Assembly: GCF_002993975.1 (NCBI RefSeq)
Contig: NZ_POSO01000001.1
Coordinates: 360,891 to 411,099 of the forward strand
Direction: 5' to 3'
Origin: Apilactobacillus micheneri
GTDB lineage: Bacteria; Bacillota; Bacilli; Lactobacillales; Lactobacillaceae
DNA length: 50,209 bases
Shown: positions 1 through 10,863 of the stretch, piece after piece
How the letters are laid out: each line of letters opens with the position of its first letter
Numbering within the stretch: the stretch's first letter is position 1
Made by a program: the position numbers and the translations under genes
The notes under the pieces: model-generated
Database searches by the model: none
What the model was told of the DNA's origin: nothing
The model's input: only the letters and a program-made list of their open reading frames with translations

Positions 1-170
1 ATTTGTTGCTCTTTGTCATATCAACAACGCAACATTAATTATTATGCCATTTTAACAAGTGAAAGTCAATAACTTTTTGTAATTATTTTTTAAACACCTT
101 GTAACTTCGTTACTAAAATGACAACAGGAATAATAATATCAATAATGAATGCTTAAGTCAATATACAAAT

Positions 171-212
171 AAAAAAAGTTCCTACAATTATTCATTGTGG
201 GAACTTTTTTTT
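171..212 (-). terminator. Intrinsic terminator after lysS
   Basis: A long hairpin pairs 171-188 with 194-212 around a five-base loop. It has a GTTCC/GGGAAC core, with A-runs on one side and T-runs on the other, so it can terminate in both directions. It sits 4 bases after the lysS stop codon and ends the leftward block. Bases 1-170 are AT-rich and I see no gene in them. Confidence 0.85.
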
Positions 213-216
213 ATTA

Positions 217-1752
<1,536 letters not shown>

Positions 1753-1760
1753 CTATAATA

Positions 1761-1769
1761 ATAATACCA
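1761..1769 (-). promoter_or_regulatory. Probable lysS promoter, extended -10
   Basis: The minus strand reads TGGTATTAT, an extended -10 element, about 40 bases before the lysS GTG. No good -35 box is seen 17 bases upstream, so the extended element would have to carry the promoter. lysS may also be read through from dusB. Confidence 0.4.
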
Positions 1770-1803
1770 TAAATCAGCTTAACCTATTAACATTAATTAA
1801 ATT

Positions 1804-2799
1804 CTATACTCGAGTAGCATTTCTTTTAGCTGTCTTTTCAAGAAAATCATCAAAGATATCAATCATTTCTTGTTCTGTATCAGCTTCATTTAAAGCTGCC
1901 TTAGTTCTAGCGGAACGTCTAAGGCCTTTTAGATAGTAAGCAGCTTGCCCTCTGAATTCACGAGGACCAATAAAATCACCCTTAATGCCCACTAATCTAT
2001 GCAAATGTTCTTTGGCAGTTTTAATTGTTTCTTCAACTGATGGGTCTGGTAACATTTCACCAGTTTCTAAATAATGAGCTGTTTGTTTTAACATAAATGG
2101 ATTTCCTTCAGCAGCACGTCCAATCATTACTGCATCACATCCCACATAATCAAGCATTTCTTTGGCCTTTTGTGGAGTAGTAACATCACCATTACCCATA
2201 AATGGGATAGTCAATTTATCAGCAACCGCTTTTAAGACATCCCAATCAGCGGAACCTTGATACATTTGTTTTCTAGTTCTACCATGCATTGCAACTGCTG
2301 AAGCACCTGCTTTTTCAGCCATTAAAGCATTTTCCACAGCATAAATATGATCTTCATCCCAACCAGTTCTCATTTTAACGGTCACTGGTTTGTTAACTGC
2401 TGAAGTAACAGCTGAAACCATTTCATAAACTTTATTAGGATCTAATAACCATTTTGAACCAGCATCAGTTTTCACGACTTTATTCACTGGACATCCCATA
2501 TTAATATCAATAATATCAGCGTCAGTCTTTTGATCAATAAATTTAGCACCTTGTACTAAGGTTTCTTTACTACCACCAAATATTTGAATGCTCATTGGAT
2601 GTTCCTTAGCATCAACATTGATCATATCTAAAGTTTTTTGATTGTTATACATAATTCCACGATCAGAAATCATTTCACAAACAACCAAACCAGCATTAAA
2701 TTCCTTACAAATCATTCGAAATGCTGTATTAGTTACTCCCGCCATTGGAGCGACTACCACTTGATTTGGGATTGTAACGTCCCCAATTTTCCATTCCAT
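1804..2799 (-). CDS. dusB: tRNA-dihydrouridine synthase DusB
   Basis: FMN enzyme that reduces uridine to dihydrouridine in tRNA. It has a TIM barrel with the N-terminal PMAGVTNTAFR signature and the MGCPVNKV segment, which carries the catalytic Cys near residue 105. The GNGDV and MIGRAAEGNPF segments of the FMN phosphate site follow. The open frame reaches an upstream GTG at 2808, but that codon overlaps the GAGG ribosome site. The ATG at 2799, eight bases after GAGG, is the better start and gives 331 residues. It lies between hslO and lysS, as in other Gram-positives. Confidence 0.93.
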   Translation of the reverse strand: MEWKIGDVTIPNQVVVAPMAGVTNTAFRMICKEFNAGLVVCEMISDRGIMYNNQKTLDMINVDAKEHPMSIQIFGGSKETLVQGAKFIDQKTDADIIDINMGCPVNKVVKTDAGSKWLLDPNKVYEMVSAVTSAVNKPVTVKMRTGWDEDHIYAVENALMAEKAGASAVAMHGRTRKQMYQGSADWDVLKAVADKLTIPFMGNGDVTTPQKAKEMLDYVGCDAVMIGRAAEGNPFMLKQTAHYLETGEMLPDPSVEETIKTAKEHLHRLVGIKGDFIGPREFRGQAAYYLKGLRRSARTKAALNEADTEQEMIDIFDDFLEKTAKRNATRV

Positions 2800-2846
2800 A
2801 ATTTTCACCTCATATATAAATCAGTCAGATATTTATTCTGCTAGAT

Positions 2847-2875
2847 ATAATAGCACAATAAATGTTAATGGTCAT
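2847..2875 (-). promoter_or_regulatory. Probable dusB-lysS promoter
   Basis: The minus strand has ATGACC (2870-2875), a 17-base spacer and TATTAT (2847-2852), about 45 bases before the dusB start. The -35 matches consensus at four of six positions and the -10 at five of six. Confidence 0.45.
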
Positions 2876-2886
2876 TGTTATAATAC

Positions 2887-3780
2887 TTATTTTTTATCAT
2901 CTTTAGTTGGTTTTTCTAATTTCTTTAAATCATCTTCACTAAAATTATAAATAGTTTGGCAGAAGTTGCAAACTACCTTTGCACCATGATCTTCATCAAT
3001 CATTGCTTGAATTTCTTTATTGCCAATTCCAGCAATTTCATCAGCAAATTTTTCTTTAGAACAATCACATTTAAATGCAACTGGTAAATTTTGTAAAATG
3101 GTTAAATTATCTTCACCAAAAATAAGTCTTAGAATATCTTCTGGTTTTTGCTTAGATAAGAATAATTCTGAAATCATAGGAATTGATTTCAAGCGTTCCT
3201 CTAATTTAGCAATTGCATCATCAGAAGCTCCTGGTAAAACTTGGATTAAATAGCCTCCAGCTGCACCAATCGTTCCATCTTGATTTACATAAACAGAAAC
3301 ACCAACTGCTGAAGGAATTTGTTCTGATTGGGCTAAATAATAGGTGAAATCATCACCTATTTCACCAGATACTAAATCTACATTACTAGTATAAGGTTCA
3401 GTCCCACCTTGACTCTTCATTACTTGTAATGTTCCATTATGACCAATTGCTCCACCAACATCTAGCTTATGATGTTTATTTAATGGTATATCAACATAAG
3501 GATTATGCATATATCCTTTAACATGCCCCTTTGCATCAGCATCAACTACAATTGTGCCTGCAGGTCCATCACCCATAACTTTAACCGTCATGGATTCATT
3601 CCCTTTTAGAACTGAAGAAGATAATAATAAACTAGCAACTAAACTACGACCTAATGCAGCGGAAGAAGTTGGCCAAGTATTATGATCTTTTTGTGCTTCA
3701 GCAACTAGTTCAGTGGCTTCCATTGCATAAGCTCTAAACATTCCATCTTTAGTAACACTTTTAGTTAAATAGTCTGACAT
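2887..3780 (-). CDS. hslO: Hsp33 redox-regulated chaperonin
   Basis: Cytoplasmic holdase chaperone that is activated when oxidation releases zinc and forms disulfides. The 297-residue protein has normal length. The N-terminal substrate-binding domain is followed by a C-terminal redox switch with all four cysteines: a CDC motif near 239-241 and CNFC near 271-274, the CxC...CxxC arrangement of the family. An AAGGGG ribosome site precedes the ATG. The ftsH terminator lies directly upstream, so hslO probably has its own promoter in the 88-base gap. ftsH-hslO-dusB-lysS is a standard order. Confidence 0.95.
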   Translation of the reverse strand: MSDYLTKSVTKDGMFRAYAMEATELVAEAQKDHNTWPTSSAALGRSLVASLLLSSSVLKGNESMTVKVMGDGPAGTIVVDADAKGHVKGYMHNPYVDIPLNKHHKLDVGGAIGHNGTLQVMKSQGGTEPYTSNVDLVSGEIGDDFTYYLAQSEQIPSAVGVSVYVNQDGTIGAAGGYLIQVLPGASDDAIAKLEERLKSIPMISELFLSKQKPEDILRLIFGEDNLTILQNLPVAFKCDCSKEKFADEIAGIGNKEIQAMIDEDHGAKVVCNFCQTIYNFSEDDLKKLEKPTKDDKK

Positions 3781-3812
3781 TATTAAGACCCCTTTTATAT
3801 TTAAATATTTAT

Positions 3813-3848
3813 AAAAAAACGTGAGTTAAATATTTTATTCAACCCACG
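3813..3848 (-). terminator. Terminator after ftsH
   Basis: The stem 3820-3827 pairs with 3841-3848 (CGTGGGTT with AACTCACG on the minus strand, one G-U pair). It is followed by seven T in the minus-strand direction (3813-3819). It separates ftsH from hslO. Confidence 0.85.
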
Positions 3849-3868
3849 CTTTTATTTAATCAAATTTA

Positions 3869-5868
3869 TTATTGATTATTATTTGAATCATCAGAATCAT
3901 CATGATTATTTCTTTCTTCATCATGTTTTTCTAATTCTTCTTTTGATTCTTCAAAAGATGCATTTTCGTCAACATCATTATTTTCTTCTGGCATCTTACC
4001 AGTACGATATAAGCTTAAAATTTGTTTTTCATCTAATGTTTCGTACTTAAGCAAGGCATCAGCAATTGCACGATGTTGTTCACGATGTTGTTCTATAATA
4101 TCGTGAGCTTCACCATGTGCTTCATTGATAATTCTTCTTACTTCATCATCAATAGTTGCAGCAGTTTTTTCAGAATACTTACGAGCATATGGATCTTGAG
4201 TTGGACTTTCTAATTGAACAGTACCTAGTTTTTCACTCATACCATATTGAGTAACCATTGCACGAGCTAAGTTTGTAGCTTGTTCAAAATCATTAGAAGC
4301 TCCAGATGATTCTGAATCAAAAATGATTTCTTCAGCAGTACGTCCACCCATTAATCCAGCAAGTTGTTCCATTGCATTCTTCTTGGACATCAATTGTTGA
4401 TCTTCACGAGGAAGCATAATTGCATATCCTCCAGCACGGCCACGAGGAACAATTGTAACTTTATGAACCACTCGAGCATCATTTAATACTAATCCTACAA
4501 TTGTATGACCGGCTTCATGATTAGCAACAATGTTTTGTTCTTTCTTGCTAACAACCTTATCTTTCTTAGCTGGACCGGCAATAACACGATCTTCAGCTTC
4601 GTCTAATTCATCAGGTCCGATACTATCCTTGTTACGACGAGCAGCTAATAAGGCAGCTTCATTAAGTAAATTAGCTAAATCCGCTCCAACAAATCCTGGA
4701 GTTTGCTTAGCAATTTCATGTAAATCAACCTTATCAGAAACAGGTTTATTCTTAGCATGCACTTTTAAGATTGCTTCCCTACCACGTACGTCAGGTTGAC
4801 CTACTAAGACTTTACGATCAAAACGACCTGGTCTAGTCAAAGCAGGATCTAAGACATCAGAACGGTTAGTAGCAGCAATAACAATGACTCCATCATTACC
4901 TGAGAAACCATCCATTTCAACAAGTAATTGATTAAGAGTTTGTTCTCTTTCATCATGCCACCGCCCATACCGTTACCACGTTTTCTACCTACAGCATCAA
5001 TTTCATCAATGAAAATAATGGCAGGACTGTCTTTTTTAGCTTGAGTAAATAAGTCACGAACACGACTAGCACCAACTCCGACAAACATTTCGACGAAATC
5101 AGAACCAGAAATTGAGTAAAATGGTACTGCTGCTTCACCAGAAACAGCCTTAGCTAGTAAAGTTTTACCAGTACCAGGAGGACCCTCTAGTAAAACACCA
5201 TGAGGAATCTTAGCACCTAATTTAGAATATTTCTTTGGATTCTTTAAGAATTCAACGACTTCAACTAACTCTTGCTTTTCTTCTTCTTCACCAGCAACAT
5301 CTGAGAACTTAACATTACTATGAGTAGGTTTAGCTTTAGACTTACCTACTCCCATGATGCCACCTTTACCGCCGTTTTTACCGCCGGCTTGATTCATCAT
5401 GATAAAGAAGAATACTAAAATAATTAGCATAGGTACAACTGAAATTAATAGGTTAGTCCAAAAACCACCATTAGTATCAGCCTCTTTAGCATTCATCTTA
5501 ACATCATTTTTCTTAGCATAATTAGTAATTTCAGAAATTGTACTATTGTTCTTTAAAACATTAGCTTTAAATGATGAAACTTTGGTAGTCTTTTGGGAAT
5601 TACCAAATAAGAAACTACCACCACTATTAGACTTGGTTTCTTGTGCTTCTCTATATTGACCAGAGATGTTATAAACACCATCAGAAGGTTGAACAGAAAA
5701 GTCTTTTACCTTATTATCTTTTAATTGTTTAACAAACTGACTAGATTGAATCTCTTGATTATGAGTTTCTCCTTTATTACTAGTTGCAAAAAAGAATACT
5801 CCCATTAAAATCAAGAAAGCAACAATATAGAACAGACTGTTCTTGAATAATCCTTTATTATTACGCAT
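3869..5868 (-). pseudogene. ftsH: ftsH, ATP-dependent zinc metalloprotease, split by one-base frameshift
   Basis: Membrane AAA+ protease for quality control. Two abutting frames together make a complete FtsH of about 667 residues. The upstream part (to about residue 304) carries two membrane segments (about 10-28 and 138-158), Walker A GPPGTGKT near 229 and Walker B IIFIDEID. The downstream part carries the SRH segment ending RPGRFDR, the zinc site HEAGH and an acidic Asp/Asn-rich tail. The reading breaks after MGGG, where the family continues HDERE. The minus strand has GGCATGATG where GGCCATGATG would keep the frame, so one C is missing near 4957. Both halves are otherwise intact, so this is a very recent mutation or a sequence error. 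The start is ATG, six bases after AGGAGG. Confidence 0.92.
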
Positions 5869-5914
5869 CAATTGCCTCCTGTTCTTAATGTCTTAGACTA
5901 TTATTTAATAATTT

Positions 5915-5923
5915 ATTATATCA
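5915..5923 (-). promoter_or_regulatory. ftsH promoter, extended -10
   Basis: The minus strand has a perfect extended -10, TGATATAAT, about 45 bases before the ftsH start. The -35 region is weak. It lies in the 137-base gap after hpt. Confidence 0.55.
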
Positions 5924-6005
5924 CTTTAAAGTAAATAAAGCTTATTGTGATTTTCAAATTTAAGACACAAAACATATATTATCATTTTTTTATTACATAG
6001 ACTAT

Positions 6006-6548
6006 CTATTTGTTTGAATAAACTTCTGGTTTTAAAACTCCGACGTATGGTAAATTACGATATTTACCATTGTAATCTAAGCCATAACCAACCACAAATT
6101 CATTAGGGACTTCTAATCCTACGTAATCAGCTTTAGCTTCAACCACACGTCCTTCTGGTTTATCCATTAAAGTACATACCTTAATCGATTTGGCTCCACG
6201 ATCTGATAATAGATCTTCTAAATACTTTAAGGTTCTACCAGTATCAATAATGTCTTCAATAAACAAAACATTACGACCATTTACATCAATATCAACATCC
6301 TTCATTAACTCAATTGATCCACTAGATTGAGTGCCACCATGATAACTAGATACATCAATAAAATCAATATCCATATATAAGTCTATATCACGAACAATAT
6401 CAGTCATAAAGAAGATTGCACCCTTCAAGACTCCAATTACTATCGGATTTTCACCCTGATAGTCTTTTGTGATCTGTTCACCCAATCTTTTACATGCATT
6501 TTCAATATCTTCTTCACTATATAAGGTCTTAAGAATGTCGTTATTCAT
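6006..6548 (-). CDS. hpt: Hypoxanthine phosphoribosyltransferase
   Basis: Purine salvage: converts hypoxanthine or guanine plus PRPP to IMP or GMP. It has 180 residues, as usual. The PRPP-binding loop VLFIEDIIDTGRT (about 95-107) and the preceding SSYHGG flexible loop are present. The start codon lies inside the end of tilS (8-base overlap), with GGAG upstream, so the two genes are translationally linked. The tilS-hpt-ftsH order matches B. subtilis, where the TilS and HPRT products interact with the ftsH promoter. Confidence 0.95.
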   Translation of the reverse strand: MNNDILKTLYSEEDIENACKRLGEQITKDYQGENPIVIGVLKGAIFFMTDIVRDIDLYMDIDFIDVSSYHGGTQSSGSIELMKDVDIDVNGRNVLFIEDIIDTGRTLKYLEDLLSDRGAKSIKVCTLMDKPEGRVVEAKADYVGLEVPNEFVVGYGLDYNGKYRNLPYVGVLKPEVYSNK

Positions 6549-7944
6549 TACGTTCTCCTTCCAAAAGCTTTTGTTTGATGATTAAATTATATCTTTTATT
6601 AACAGAATTTAAAATAGTGGATTCACTATACCCAATAATAGATAACACCGCATTCTTTGAATTTACTAACGTCTGTGCAGTTTTTCTAAGTTTATTAGGA
6701 ATTTTTTTGTTAATAAAGACTCTCTTAGCTGATTGATGACCACCATTTTTTAAAGTAATCTTATCTGAATTTTTAGTCATCCTAACAGATAAAGGAAAGT
6801 CCTCTTTTGACAAATTAAATTGGGAAATTCTTTGATATTTCTCGGGATGTTTAATTTCCTGATCAGTGATCATAAATAGCTCCCCATTCAATGTAGAAAA
6901 CCATTGGTTTAATGTTACCACAAACTCATCTTTCTTTGATAAACTTATAAAATTATTTTTATATTTTTGAATACTAAATTCATTATATGACTTATCAAGA
7001 TAATAATTATTGTTTAATTTAAACCTTACTTGGGGTTTTTGTCTATTATTTAATAGATAAATAATCTCCAAAATTGTATCTTGATTAGCTAAAGAAGAAT
7101 TATTAACGGGATTTAGCAGTTCTTCCAAAATTTCAAATTGAATATTATCGCTTTGATTAGTAAACTTTTCTAAATTATATTTATCATTTTTAAGTTTCAA
7201 ATTTTTGATTAATTTTAATAATAATTCCTTATTAGTTCCTAACAATTGATTCAACTGTTTAGCAAAGGCTCCTAAATGTTCAACTACTTTGGGATTTTCT
7301 TTTTCCATCATTGGAAGAATTTGATGGCGAATTCGATTACGTTGTACATCAAGTTCTTGATTAGTTTCGTCTTCAAACCATTTGATGTTGTTATCAATTG
7401 CAAACTGTTTTAAAGATGCTTTTTTAAAATCTAACAATGGCCTTAATAAAAAGCCATCATTAAATTTTCTAATCCTGTTAATTCCGCTAACTTGTTTAAC
7501 GTATGAGCCTCTAATGAGCTTCATTATAATGGTTTCTGCTTGATCATTTAAATGATGTGCAGTTAACAACATTTTAGCATTATACTTTTTCATAACCTTT
7601 TTAAAAAAATAATAACGAAAATTACGTGCAGCATTTTCTATTCCATTATTTGGATGATCTGATTTAGGCCAAATGCCAATTTCAACATTTAAATCATTTT
7701 GCATACAATAATGATTAATGTATTGTTCTTCTATTTCGCTCTGCGACCTTAACTTGTGATTAACATGTGCAACTACAATCTTAGGCCTTAAATCCATAGG
7801 TAAGCTTTTCATTAGATATAATAAGCACATTGAATCAACACCTGCAGAAACACCAATTACAACATATTCATCATTATTCCACCAATGATTTTTAGCTATC
7901 AAATTGAAAAAATTTTCGCGCAATGTTTTACCACTTTGCATCAT
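6541..7944 (-). CDS. tilS: tRNA(Ile)-lysidine synthase
   Basis: Modifies the wobble C of tRNA-Ile(CAU) to lysidine so that it reads AUA. It belongs to the PP-loop ATPase family. The nucleotide loop is SAGVDSMCLL (near 33), a variant of SGGxDS with Ala at the second position, and TAHHLNDQAETI (near 130) is the second signature. The C-terminal substrate-binding domains are Asn/Lys-rich and less conserved. Its length of 467 residues is normal. A second in-frame ATG at 7941 has slightly better spacing to AAGGAG. It overlaps hpt by 8 bases. Confidence 0.93.
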   Translation of the reverse strand: MMQSGKTLRENFFNLIAKNHWWNNDEYVVIGVSAGVDSMCLLYLMKSLPMDLRPKIVVAHVNHKLRSQSEIEEQYINHYCMQNDLNVEIGIWPKSDHPNNGIENAARNFRYYFFKKVMKKYNAKMLLTAHHLNDQAETIIMKLIRGSYVKQVSGINRIRKFNDGFLLRPLLDFKKASLKQFAIDNNIKWFEDETNQELDVQRNRIRHQILPMMEKENPKVVEHLGAFAKQLNQLLGTNKELLLKLIKNLKLKNDKYNLEKFTNQSDNIQFEILEELLNPVNNSSLANQDTILEIIYLLNNRQKPQVRFKLNNNYYLDKSYNEFSIQKYKNNFISLSKKDEFVVTLNQWFSTLNGELFMITDQEIKHPEKYQRISQFNLSKEDFPLSVRMTKNSDKITLKNGGHQSAKRVFINKKIPNKLRKTAQTLVNSKNAVLSIIGYSESTILNSVNKRYNLIIKQKLLEGERNE

Positions 7945-7970
7945 TTTTCTCCTTAAAATTTTATAAAAAT

Positions 7971-8003
7971 AAAATGATTAAGGCCAATGCCTCAATCATT
8001 TTT
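7971..8003 (-). terminator. Terminator between S1 gene and tilS
   Basis: A hairpin with arms AATGATT/AATCATT and inner arms AGGC/GCCT is followed on the minus strand by TTTTATTTTT. It would end transcripts from the S1-domain gene, perhaps only partly because tilS follows within 30 bases. Confidence 0.6.
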
Positions 8004-8008
8004 TAGTT

Positions 8009-8461
8009 TTAGCTACGACGACCACCACGGCCACCACGTTTGCCTTCTGTATTTTTCTTAATTGTTGCTAGTCTGCTTTCACTATCTTTTAAGAAGTTAT
8101 TCATTAAATCATCAAAACTAGCTTTTTTATGGTTATCGTTATGACGGTGGTTATTACCAAAATCACGTTTAGAATTACCATGATTATTATGATTATGTGA
8201 ATGATGTTCTGGTTTTCTTTCAGATTCTGGTTTTGCCTTTCTGATTGAAAGAGCAATCTTACCATCATCACCAATCTTCAAAACTTTAACTTTAACTTCA
8301 TCGCCAACTGTTAAAACATCTTTGATGTCTTTAATATAGCTATCAGAAATTTCACTAATATGAACTAATCCTGTTTTATGATCTCCTAAATCAACGAATG
8401 CTCCAAAATTAGTAATTCCTGAGACTTTGCCGGAAATTTTTGATCCAACTTCAATTGCCAT
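8009..8461 (-). CDS. yabR: S1-domain RNA-binding protein (YabR family)
   Basis: Small general-stress-type RNA-binding protein of the YabR/GSP13 family. Residues 1-75 form a complete S1 domain (VGSKISGKVSGITNFGAFVD and similar). The rest is a low-complexity basic His/Asn/Gly/Arg tail ending GGRGGRR, which would bind RNA non-specifically. The exact function in lactobacilli is not known to me. It follows divIC as in B. subtilis. The ribosome site AGGAGG (8474-8479) lies 12 bases from the ATG, longer than ideal, because the spacer contains eight T. Confidence 0.85.
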   Translation of the reverse strand: MAIEVGSKISGKVSGITNFGAFVDLGDHKTGLVHISEISDSYIKDIKDVLTVGDEVKVKVLKIGDDGKIALSIRKAKPESERKPEHHSHNHNNHGNSKRDFGNNHRHNDNHKKASFDDLMNNFLKDSESRLATIKKNTEGKRGGRGGRRS

Positions 8462-8527
8462 AAAAAAAATGTTCCTCCTAAAAAAGTAAGTATCCTAAGT
8501 ATAGCACCATTATTAGTATTATTGTAC

Positions 8528-8554
8528 AAAAAAAATGGTATTTTTATACCATTT
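8528..8554 (-). terminator. Terminator after divIC
   Basis: A hairpin with ATGGTAT/ATACCAT arms overlaps the divIC stop codon. It is followed by eight T on the minus strand (A-run 8528-8535). Confidence 0.7.
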
Positions 8555-8928
8555 TAATTTTGAGTAACATCTTTAGATACATCCCCAGGTAAACCATAAA
8601 CTGTTTCACCTGGTTTACTATAATAATACTTTTGTCTAATCAATTTTTCCAAATAATCATTATTATAGAGTTGCTTAACATTTTGCTTTAATTTCTTATT
8701 ATTATCTTTATTATTTTGCAAAACAACCTGTGTATTATTGGTCTTATTTTCCACTCTACTAGATTCATTTTTTGTTGTTATTATTTGATAAACAAGAACT
8801 AAAGCGACAACTAAAAATATCAATATTAAAATAAACGCACGTTTTTTACGAGTACGTAAAATTCTTTGATGCCTAGACATCTTAAGTTTTTCATAATCAT
8901 TATTTAAGTGACGTACCTTATTAGACAT
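8554..8928 (-). CDS. divIC: Septum formation initiator DivIC/FtsB family
   Basis: Bitopic division protein that works with FtsL and DivIB (FtsQ) at the septum. The 124-residue protein has a basic cytoplasmic N-terminus (1-30, ending RTRKKR), one membrane segment (about 31-50, ILILIFLVVALVLVYQ), then an Asn/Lys-rich extracellular coiled coil (about 58-90). A YGLPGDV-type end follows. Size and topology fit the family. It sits between rqcP and the S1-domain gene, as in other Firmicutes, which supports the assignment despite low sequence complexity. Confidence 0.88.
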   Translation of the reverse strand: MSNKVRHLNNDYEKLKMSRHQRILRTRKKRAFILILIFLVVALVLVYQIITTKNESSRVENKTNNTQVVLQNNKDNNKKLKQNVKQLYNNDYLEKLIRQKYYYSKPGETVYGLPGDVSKDVTQN

Positions 8929-9010
8929 TTTTAGTAACCTCCATAGTTGTTATAAACCAGTATAATCATTATTTGCAAAAAATAAAATCATAAATATAAG
9001 TTTTTATAAA

Positions 9011-9283
9011 TTATTCATTAGAAAAATCACGTTCATATTGTTCATCTAAGACTGTGTACATACGATCAGCTTCAGCCTTTTTAGTAGTTTCAAAAAGTTG
9101 ATTAACTTGTAATGTTAGAGTCTTATTACCAAACTTTATAACTAATTTATCGTTAGATTTAATATCAGTTGAAGACTTAGCAACATTACCATTAACTAAA
9201 ATTCTACCTTGATCAGCAATACTTTTAGCGACAGTTCTACGTTTAATAATTCTTGAAGTCTTTAAAAATTTATCTAATCTCAT
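9011..9283 (-). CDS. rqcP: S4-domain ribosome quality control protein RqcP
   Basis: Small S4-fold RNA-binding protein (formerly YabO). With RqcH it adds alanine tails on nascent chains in stalled 50S subunits. The 90-residue product is almost entirely the S4 domain: [17 protein letters not shown] at the start and GRILVNGN in the middle. The only other domain-like part is a short acidic end. It lies 14 bases after the flippase gene and before divIC, the conserved yabO position. An AGAGGG ribosome site precedes the ATG. Confidence 0.92.
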   Translation of the reverse strand: MRLDKFLKTSRIIKRRTVAKSIADQGRILVNGNVAKSSTDIKSNDKLVIKFGNKTLTLQVNQLFETTKKAEADRMYTVLDEQYERDFSNE

Positions 9284-9297
9284 AAAACTAATCCCTC

Positions 9298-10863
9298 TTA
9301 TCTATTTATAAATTTATTAATTATTGGCACCGATTTCCATTCTTCATCACTCAAAATATTAATTTTTTTGGCAACAAATATAAATGAAAGTGCCCCTATT
9401 GGTATTAAAATTAATAATCCAATCAATGCTTTTAATCTAAAATTATTGAATGGAATATGCTTAATAACAATATTCGAAAGCCAAAATTCCATAATAACCA
9501 TTATCATAGCATTTAACATCAATTTAATAGTAAAAGATAATTTATTATTCATCTTTAATTTAAATTTTGAAAAATATAATTCTAAAATTAATACAAAAAG
9601 AAGACTAATAATTGTTGAAATACTAGCACCCATAATGCCAATCTTCGCAGTCAAAAATTCAGTTATTATTAATTTTAATAATAAACCGGCCATTATGGAA
9701 AATGCAGCAATCTTAAATTGATCAACACTTTGTAAAATACTACTATAAATTGTGATAATCGTTGTTATCAAAATACTAAAGCAATAAACACTAAGTGTAT
9801 GGCTTTCAGTTTGACTATTAAATAACAATTGATTAATCATTGGCATTAAACTAATCATTCCTGCAGTAATTGCTACCGTCAAGAAAATACTAACACGCAT
9901 CATCTCATTAGCAATACCATTAAAACTATCATATGCTTTTTTCTTATATGCTTGACTTAATGAAGGTAAAATTGCTGTTGAAAATGAAGTTGCAAATACT
10001 AGCCCCAATTGAACTAAAGTCTGACCACGATCATAAATGCCCTTTGATACTTGTGAATCAATTACTGACAGTCCGGATAATACTAGCCCCTTTCTAACAG
10101 TAAATGAATCAACCAACTGTAATAAAACCATAATCGAGGCTAATAAACAAAGAGTTCCACCTTCTAATAATAGTTGCTTAGTTAAATTAGGATAAGCCAT
10201 TTGTTTAATTTTCGGTAGTTTACCAATGTTTTTGCGATAATACATTAATAAAATCGCTAATGAAAAAGCCTCTGCAATTGGTACTGCTAGCATTGCATAT
10301 TTTCCTACAGTATAAGGACTTAAATGATTAATAAATCCAATATATGCAGCCAATAAAATTACCGATACACGCATCAGTTGTTCAATTACTTGTGAATAAG
10401 CGGTTGGTTTCATAAAAAGAATTGCTTGAAAGTATCCACGAAAGCTAGCCAAGAATGGCATAAATAAAAACATCCAACTAACTGCTTTAATTATGCCTAC
10501 TAAATTAGGATCCCCCATTAATCGAGCAATCTGAAATGCACTAATCTGTAAGGCCATAAATATAATAAAGCCAAAACAAGACAGTGTAATTAATATCTGC
10601 CTCAACAAAGCTTTTTTATTCATTTGACTATCTTGTTCGGCAATCACTCTGGATATAAAAATAGGTAATCCTGTTAATGCAAGTGTCATTCCAATCCCAT
10701 AGATTGGATAAACCTGTTGATAAATGTAAAAACCAACATTTCCAACCAAATTTTGAAATGGGACTCGATAAAAAGCACTTAATACTTTACTAATCAATGA
10801 AGCAATTGATAACAACATTGCTCCTTGCATAAGAGATGATAGTTTATTTTCGCTATTTTTCAT
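9298..10863 (-). CDS. MATE/MVF-type flippase, SpoVB/YtgP-like
   Basis: Polytopic membrane protein of 521 residues with about 14 hydrophobic segments, of the MOP superfamily (polysaccharide biosynthesis/MviN-like). The N-terminal signature [17 protein letters not shown] and the [10 protein letters not shown] segment are typical of the Gram-positive SpoVB/YtgP/MurJ group, so it probably moves lipid-linked wall precursors across the membrane. Its place between mfd and rqcP matches B. subtilis yabM. The start overlaps the end of mfd by 11 bases. Whether it is the main lipid II flippase here cannot be decided from one gene. Confidence 0.88.
   Translation of the reverse strand: MKNSENKLSSLMQGAMLLSIASLISKVLSAFYRVPFQNLVGNVGFYIYQQVYPIYGIGMTLALTGLPIFISRVIAEQDSQMNKKALLRQILITLSCFGFIIFMALQISAFQIARLMGDPNLVGIIKAVSWMFLFMPFLASFRGYFQAILFMKPTAYSQVIEQLMRVSVILLAAYIGFINHLSPYTVGKYAMLAVPIAEAFSLAILLMYYRKNIGKLPKIKQMAYPNLTKQLLLEGGTLCLLASIMVLLQLVDSFTVRKGLVLSGLSVIDSQVSKGIYDRGQTLVQLGLVFATSFSTAILPSLSQAYKKKAYDSFNGIANEMMRVSIFLTVAITAGMISLMPMINQLLFNSQTESHTLSVYCFSILITTIITIYSSILQSVDQFKIAAFSIMAGLLLKLIITEFLTAKIGIMGASISTIISLLFVLILELYFSKFKLKMNNKLSFTIKLMLNAMIMVIMEFWLSNIVIKHIPFNNFRLKALIGLLILIPIGALSFIFVAKKINILSDEEWKSVPIINKFINR

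Noticed and set aside
1-170. Possible gene remnant at the left edge
   Set aside because: Only AT-rich sequence without open frames, RNA folds or repeats.
4930-4980. Programmed ribosomal frameshift in ftsH
   Set aside because: The reading would need a -1 shift, but no X-XXY-YYZ slippery site or following stem was seen. A missing base explains the sequence better.
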